Below, piece after piece: positions 6,300 through 9,345 of a stretch of DNA of 9,345 bases (the stretch's first letter is position 1; every line of letters begins with the position of its first letter). This DNA comes from Xanthobacteraceae bacterium (lineage in GTDB: Bacteria > Pseudomonadota > Alphaproteobacteria > Rhizobiales > Xanthobacteraceae). The stretch is from positions 1-9,345 of the forward strand of contig JASHSE010000157.1 in assembly GCA_030036975.1 (NCBI GenBank), written 5' to 3'. The notes beneath the pieces were generated by a model. That model had not been told where the DNA came from, searched no databases, and was given only the letters and a program-made list of their open reading frames with translations. A program made the translations under genes and the position numbers.

Positions 6300-6386
6300 C
6301 CTGCCTATAGCTCCTATAGCTCCGCCGATAGCCTTGCCCACCACCCGAATGGCAAAGGCCGGATGGCCAGCCCGCAAAGGACCATT

Positions 6387-7814
6387 ATGAGCACCTCGAC
6401 CAAGCCCAAAACCGCCGCCGGCCCCGTGGATTACGTGGTCAAGGAGCTCGGCCTCGCCGAATGGGGCCGCAAGGAAATCGCCATGGCCGAAACCGAAATG
6501 CCCGGCCTGATGGCGACCCGCGAGGAATACGGGCCGGAGCAGCCGCTGCGCGGCGCCCGCATTGCCGGCTCGCTGCACATGACGATCCAGACCGCCGTGC
6601 TGATCGAGACCTTGAAGGCGCTCGGCGCTGACGTGCGCTGGGCCTCCTGCAACATCTACTCGACCCAGGACCACGCCGCCGCCGCGGTCGCCGCCGGAGG
6701 CACGCCGGTGTTCGCCGTCAAGGGCGAGTCGCTGCCCGATTATTGGGACTACACCCACCGCATCTTCGAATGGTCCGACGGCGGCGCGCCCAACATGATC
6801 CTCGACGACGGCGGCGACGCCACGTTGCTCATGCATCTCGGCAGCCGCGCCGAGACCGATCCGGCGGTGCTCAATCATCCGAACAACGAGGAAGAGGAAG
6901 TGCTGTTCGCCGCCATCAAGCGGCGGCTCAAGGACAAGCCGGGCTGGTACGCCAATACGGCAAAAAACATCCGCGGTGTCACCGAAGAGACCACGACCGG
7001 CGTGCACCGGCTTTATCAGATGCAGAAGGAAGGCCGCTTGTTGTTCCCGGCCATCAACGTCAACGACAGCGTCACCAAGTCGAAATTCGATAACATCTAC
7101 GGCTGCCGCGAGTCGCTGGTCGACGGCATCCGCCGCGGCACCGACGTGATGATGGCCGGCAAGGTGGCGATGGTGGCGGGCTACGGCGACGTCGGCAAAG
7201 GCTCGGCCGCTTCGCTGCGCCAGGCCGGCTGCCGCGTCATGGTGTCGGAGGCCGATCCGATCTGCGCGCTGCAGGCGTCCATGGACGGCTACGAAGTGAC
7301 CACCATGGAGGACGCAGCGCCTCGCGCCGACATTTTCGTCACCGCCACCGGCAACGTCGACGTCATCACCATCGACCACATGCGGCGCATGAAGCACCGC
7401 GCCATCGTCGCCAATATCGGCCATTTCGACAGCGAAATTCAGGTCGGCGCGCTGAAGAATTTCAAATGGCACAACGTCAAGCCGCAGGTCGACGAGATCG
7501 AGTTCCCGGACGGCCACCGCATCATCCTGCTCTCCGAGGGCCGCCTCGTGAACCTCGGCAACGCCATGGGCCATCCGAGCTTCGTCATGTCGTCGTCGTT
7601 CACCAACCAGACGCTGGCGCAGATCGAGCTGTGGACCAAGCCCGGCCACTACGAGAAGAAGGTCTACGTGCTGCCGAAGGCGCTCGACGAAAAAGTCGCG
7701 CGCCTGCATCTCGACAAGATCGGCGTCAAGCTCACCAAGCTCACCGACAAGCAGGCGACGTATATCGGCGTGCCGCAGAACGGCCCGTTCAAGCCGGATC
7801 ATTATCGGTATTGA
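6387..7814 (+). CDS. ahcY: S-adenosylhomocysteine hydrolase (adenosylhomocysteinase)
   Basis: This 475-residue NAD-dependent cytoplasmic enzyme splits S-adenosylhomocysteine into homocysteine and adenosine, clearing the inhibitory product of methylation reactions in the methionine cycle. Substrate-domain residues are present: H64 (GSLHMTIQTA), CNIYSTQDHAAAA (88-100), D140-D141, E200-E201 in EETTTG, and K231/D235 in the VNDSVTKSKFDN region. The NAD-binding loop is GYGDVGKGSA (265-274), H346 lies in GHFDSE, and the C-terminus KPDHYRY (469-475) supplies the conserved lysine and tyrosine that contact NAD of the partner subunit. The extra segment at about 152-188 is the usual bacterial insertion. 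The frame is open from 6264, but the ATG at 6387 has AAAGGA 5 bases upstream and a typical N-terminus. Regulation probably acts through the palindrome at 6245-6266. Confidence 0.98.
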   Translation: MSTSTKPKTAAGPVDYVVKELGLAEWGRKEIAMAETEMPGLMATREEYGPEQPLRGARIAGSLHMTIQTAVLIETLKALGADVRWASCNIYSTQDHAAAAVAAGGTPVFAVKGESLPDYWDYTHRIFEWSDGGAPNMILDDGGDATLLMHLGSRAETDPAVLNHPNNEEEEVLFAAIKRRLKDKPGWYANTAKNIRGVTEETTTGVHRLYQMQKEGRLLFPAINVNDSVTKSKFDNIYGCRESLVDGIRRGTDVMMAGKVAMVAGYGDVGKGSAASLRQAGCRVMVSEADPICALQASMDGYEVTTMEDAAPRADIFVTATGNVDVITIDHMRRMKHRAIVANIGHFDSEIQVGALKNFKWHNVKPQVDEIEFPDGHRIILLSEGRLVNLGNAMGHPSFVMSSSFTNQTLAQIELWTKPGHYEKKVYVLPKALDEKVARLHLDKIGVKLTKLTDKQATYIGVPQNGPFKPDHYRY

Positions 7815-7837
7815 GGTCGGGCGAGCCGCAACAGCTT

Positions 7838-7902
7838 CCCTCTCCCCTTGCGGGAGAGGGTGCCCGAGCGGAGGCGAAGCCGAGCGAGGGCGGGTGAGGG
7901 GT
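7838..7902. repeat. Dispersed intergenic repeat with hairpin, after ahcY
   Basis: CCCTCTCCC (7838-7846) pairs perfectly with GGGAGAGGG (7852-7860) around a 5-base loop, followed by a GC-rich tail rich in GAGCG and GGCGAAGCC elements ending GGGTGAGGGG at 7902. I recall this layout as a very common intergenic repeat in Rhizobiales genomes. It shares a CTTGCGG core with the hairpin at 6198. It lies 23 bases after the ahcY stop and may act as a transcript end, though it lacks an adjacent T-tract. It marks the left edge of the low-GC region. Confidence 0.65.
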
Positions 7903-7918
7903 ATACCTCTGAGGATTT

Positions 7919-8278
7919 TTAGCCCTCGGCAAGTAATCGCTCGCGGATGATCTGTTTATGCTCTTCGCTGAGAGTTACAGCCTTTTCTGCGGCTGCTACC
8001 AGTTTTCTGGCCTCATTCATACTCATGATCCCAAGGCGTTCCGCGGTTGCAATATCGTCCGCGACATGCCGCACCAATTGTGTCAGTTCGACGTAGCTGT
8101 CGTGCGTCAGGAAAGATGAATTATTGGCGCGCAAAATCCTGTGTACGGGACGATAAAGAGGTTCCGAGTTGATGCGCAAAAAGAACTGCAATTGATCGCA
8201 AATACAGATATGACGCTTGGGTTTATTCGGCCGCGTAAAGCGATCAAAAATCCGTACGACTTCGCGCGGCGCTACCAT
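7919..8278 (-). CDS. Unrecognised small protein, candidate toxin paired with the DUF4065 protein
   Basis: I do not recognise this 119-residue family with certainty. The N-terminal half (about 20-70) looks beta-rich: KRHICICDQLQFFLRINSEP (21-40), then ILRANNSSFLTHDSYVEL (48-65). The C-terminal half (about 75-119) is alpha-helical and charged. The strand order and the F-L-x-HDSYVEL segment loosely recall SH3-like MazF/PemK toxins, but this is a weak impression without a catalytic motif. The gene follows the DUF4065 gene by 6 bases on the same strand, so both are surely co-transcribed; GAGAACGG just upstream of the ATG could serve as ribosome binding site. DUF4065/Panacea proteins are known as antitoxins for many unrelated toxins, which makes this the likely toxin. 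Base composition is far lower in GC than the upstream genes, consistent with acquisition. It could instead be a non-toxic partner. Confidence 0.8.
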   Translation of the reverse strand: MVAPREVVRIFDRFTRPNKPKRHICICDQLQFFLRINSEPLYRPVHRILRANNSSFLTHDSYVELTQLVRHVADDIATAERLGIMSMNEARKLVAAAEKAVTLSEEHKQIIRERLLAEG

Positions 8279-8284
8279 CCGTTC

Positions 8285-8842
8285 TCACAGAGCAGCAATT
8301 CGCGCGACCTCTTCCAGATACTCGATTTTCTTTTTGATATTCGATCCGCCCGAAATGAAATCTCGATAATCCATATTACCGCCAATCGCATTTTGATAGG
8401 CAGGATCATTGTGAGTTTTTAGAACCAGTTCATCGAACGTCTTGCCGTGAACCTGGCTCCAGCCATGCTGTAATGCCTCTGCATCGCTTGGCGAAAGCCG
8501 CTTGGCGTTTGGCCCGCGGTCGCCGTAAACGCCGAATGTTCCTTCTTCGACGCGGAAGGGAAGCTTGCCGTTTCCGCCCAGTGCAAGAATTTCCATTGGA
8601 CGGAAACATAGCAGCCCATACACCACGCAAGGTAGCGGACCCCACCATGCAGCGCGATAGTGATCTCCGATGACGGGGCGGCCGTATTTGTTTATGTGAA
8701 ACTTGTCGGCATAAAAAGTCGATTTCACGACGTGATATACGTCGATGCCGGGTTGCTTTTCAGCAAGCCACAAGATGACTTCCAGCGCTTTCTCAACGCT
8801 GGGAATATAACGCACAACTTGACGCGCTGCCTTCTTTGCCAT
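8285..8842 (-). CDS. Panacea/DUF4065 (SocA-like) domain protein, putative antitoxin
   Basis: The 185-residue product carries a Panacea (DUF4065) domain: KALEVILWLAEK (18-29), then YADKFHINKYGRPVIGDHY (44-62) and WWGPLPCVVYGLL (66-78), the signature usually seen as LxYLAD-x-YGRPITGD-Y-x-GP-P. Residues 116-124 (LSPSDAEAL) and a charged C-terminal helix (about 168-182) follow. The family includes SocA of Caulobacter, a proteolytic adaptor-type antitoxin, phage GepA, and PanA antitoxins that neutralise diverse toxins. It is first in a two-gene operon with the small gene at 7919-8278, the usual antitoxin-first order. The start is tightly fixed: an in-frame TAA lies 18 bases upstream and ATG 8842 is the only plausible codon. 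No ribosome binding site is present; a promoter 6 bases away suggests a leaderless message. The surrounding GC content is low, suggesting horizontal transfer. Confidence 0.88.
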   Translation of the reverse strand: MAKKAARQVVRYIPSVEKALEVILWLAEKQPGIDVYHVVKSTFYADKFHINKYGRPVIGDHYRAAWWGPLPCVVYGLLCFRPMEILALGGNGKLPFRVEEGTFGVYGDRGPNAKRLSPSDAEALQHGWSQVHGKTFDELVLKTHNDPAYQNAIGGNMDYRDFISGGSNIKKKIEYLEEVARIAAL

Positions 8843-8848
8843 CTGGAC

Positions 8849-8877
8849 AATATGGCAGTTTTATCACGCCGGTTCAA
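8849..8877 (-). promoter_or_regulatory. Candidate promoter of the DUF4065 operon
   Basis: On the minus strand, TTGAAC (complement of 8872-8877) is followed after 17 bases by CATATT (complement of 8849-8854), a good sigma-70 match. The -10 box ends 6 bases before the ATG, so transcription would start at or next to the start codon. An alternative pair, TTAACG with GATAAA at 17 bases, lies slightly upstream. Confidence 0.45.
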
Positions 8878-8948
8878 TCGGTCGTTAAGTGCTTGGCGGA
8901 ATCCGCTTTTTGCCTGTTGGCACACAAGACTTTCGGTGAGTGATTCGT

Positions 8949-9011
8949 TTGCGGCCTGCGCCGTCCCTGTTCGAAATCGATGATGAGCTTGCGGGAGACG
9001 TTGGCGGCCTC
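8949..9011 (-). pseudogene. Relic of an XRE-type helix-turn-helix regulator
   Basis: On the minus strand these codons read EAANVSRK, LIIDFEQG, RRRPQ. This matches the second half of the helix-turn-helix found in small XRE-type regulators (compare the common AGVSR-TI-DFE-G-R-P pattern). The preceding sequence in the same frame lacks the usual SQ-x-LA helix, and the following sequence lacks the usual LxAIRxALE segment, so only a core fragment is left. It lies upstream of, and in the same direction as, the DUF4065 operon. The match is short and chance resemblance is possible. Confidence 0.35.
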
Positions 9012-9162
9012 GGTGTGACTTTTTGTTGAACGTTTAGCTTCTTGTTCAGCGTGTATCTTGTTGTTGCATTTTAGTTTTTTAGCCTTTGCCCATAGCCATC
9101 CGGGTGGAAATGGAGCATAATGCTGAAACGTTGAACACCACCGCAATGCCAGCGGAGCAGCC

Positions 9163-9345
9163 ATGGCGCGCGGAAGCCATATCGGTCGCGGAAAGCGCAC
9201 GCCCCAACGTGCCGCGAAGTCGCTGGCCAAGATGCAAGGCTTCGCCTTGGACATGGAAGAGCCGCTCAACGAGATCGAGAACCTAGCGCAGGCGCTGCGC
9301 TTCATCGGCTATCGCCTGGAGTGCAACGACCACGACTCCGGCAGT
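9163..9345 (+). CDS. Hypothetical protein, 5' part, cut by the window edge
   Basis: Translation from the ATG at 9163 gives 61 residues without a stop, running exactly to the end of the window. GGAG at 9154-9157 lies 5 bases before the ATG, an in-frame TGA at 9124 limits upstream extension, and no other start codon intervenes. The product begins MARGSHIGRGKRTPQR, a basic N-terminus, then becomes acidic and helical (DMEEPLNEIENLAQALRFI, about 31-49), then GYRLECNDHDSGS. Codon use is GC-rich again, so this may lie outside the low-GC island. I do not recognise a family. The pattern resembles short hypothetical proteins of Rhizobiales, which gives no function. Confidence 0.7.
   Translation, partial: MARGSHIGRGKRTPQRAAKSLAKMQGFALDMEEPLNEIENLAQALRFIGYRLECNDHDSGS

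Larger units (their letters stand above)
8843..9162. other. AT-rich intergenic region without an intact gene
   Basis: These 320 bases separate the DUF4065 operon from the gene at 9163. Apart from the operon promoter and the helix-turn-helix relic at 8949-9011 I see no intact gene. T-rich tracts occur at 9017-9027 and 9058-9081. A CATAAT box at 9116-9121 could be a -10 element for the gene at 9163, but no good -35 accompanies it. Confidence 0.5.

Noticed and set aside
6264..6386. Upstream starts for ahcY at 6264 and 6363
   Set aside because: The ATG at 6387 has AAAGGA at 5 bases and the typical AhcY N-terminus; the upstream codons cover the promoter region.
6267..6386. SAH or SAM riboswitch upstream of ahcY
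   Set aside because: I could not find the conserved pairing pattern of known SAH, SAM-II or SAM/SAH motifs; the palindrome at 6245 fits a protein operator better.
6195..7802. 535-codon open frame on the minus strand opposite ahcY
   Set aside because: It lies fully antisense to a confident ahcY, its product is low-complexity in G, A, R, D and H as expected from GC-rich antisense codons, and no family is recognisable.
8660..8983. 107-codon plus-strand frame opposite the DUF4065 gene
   Set aside because: Antisense to a recognised domain and without a family signature.
1..9345. CRISPR array, tRNA, rRNA or insertion sequence
   Set aside because: No regularly spaced repeats, no tRNA cloverleaf that I could recognise, no rRNA sequence and no transposase frame were found.

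Overview
The window looks like chromosomal DNA of an alphaproteobacterium of the Hyphomicrobiales (Rhizobiales), probably near Bradyrhizobium/Rhodopseudomonas/Pseudolabrys. It is GC-rich, and the gene order chvI-chvG-hprK-manX-hpr-(...)-ahcY is the conserved rhizobial block. The placement rests on gene order and recalled family sequences; no search was run.

Layout. (1) 69-884, minus strand: a HugZ-like split-barrel/DUF2470 protein, divergent from (2) the two-component system chvI (1058-1753) and chvG (1963-3885). (3) An incomplete, regulatory-type phosphotransferase set follows on the plus strand: short-form HPr kinase/phosphorylase hprK (3920-4351), a EIIA-Man-like protein (4602-5003) and HPr (5000-5332, 4-base overlap with the previous gene). 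No PTS permease is present, so this set probably signals carbon/nitrogen state and does not transport sugar. (4) 5333-5542 is a convergent intergenic region holding two facing REP-type palindromes, each with a GTAG foot. (5) 5543-6163, minus strand: a UdgX-type uracil-DNA glycosylase with the covalent-trapping KRR-x-H loop. (6) 6164-6386 is a divergent regulatory region with a long GC-rich hairpin, a 9-bp palindrome that looks like an ArsR-type (SahR/SamR) operator, a candidate promoter and iterated TATAGC boxes. (7) ahcY, S-adenosylhomocysteine hydrolase (6387-7814), is followed by a second repeat related to the first hairpin.

(8) From about 7910 to 9100 base composition falls visibly (one 60-base line at 8161-8220 is 43% GC), suggesting an acquired island. 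It carries a two-gene minus-strand operon: a Panacea/DUF4065 (SocA-like) protein (8285-8842), then after 6 bases a 119-residue unrecognised protein (7919-8278). By precedent of PanA-PanT pairs this is a candidate toxin-antitoxin system with an unfamiliar toxin. The DUF4065 gene has no ribosome binding site, and a promoter placed 6 bases from its ATG suggests leaderless translation. Behind it lies a helix-turn-helix relic (8949-9011). (9) A hypothetical gene starts at 9163 and runs off the right edge.

The most novel part is the DUF4065 operon. The UdgX gene, the ahcY operator and the REP pair are the next most useful observations.
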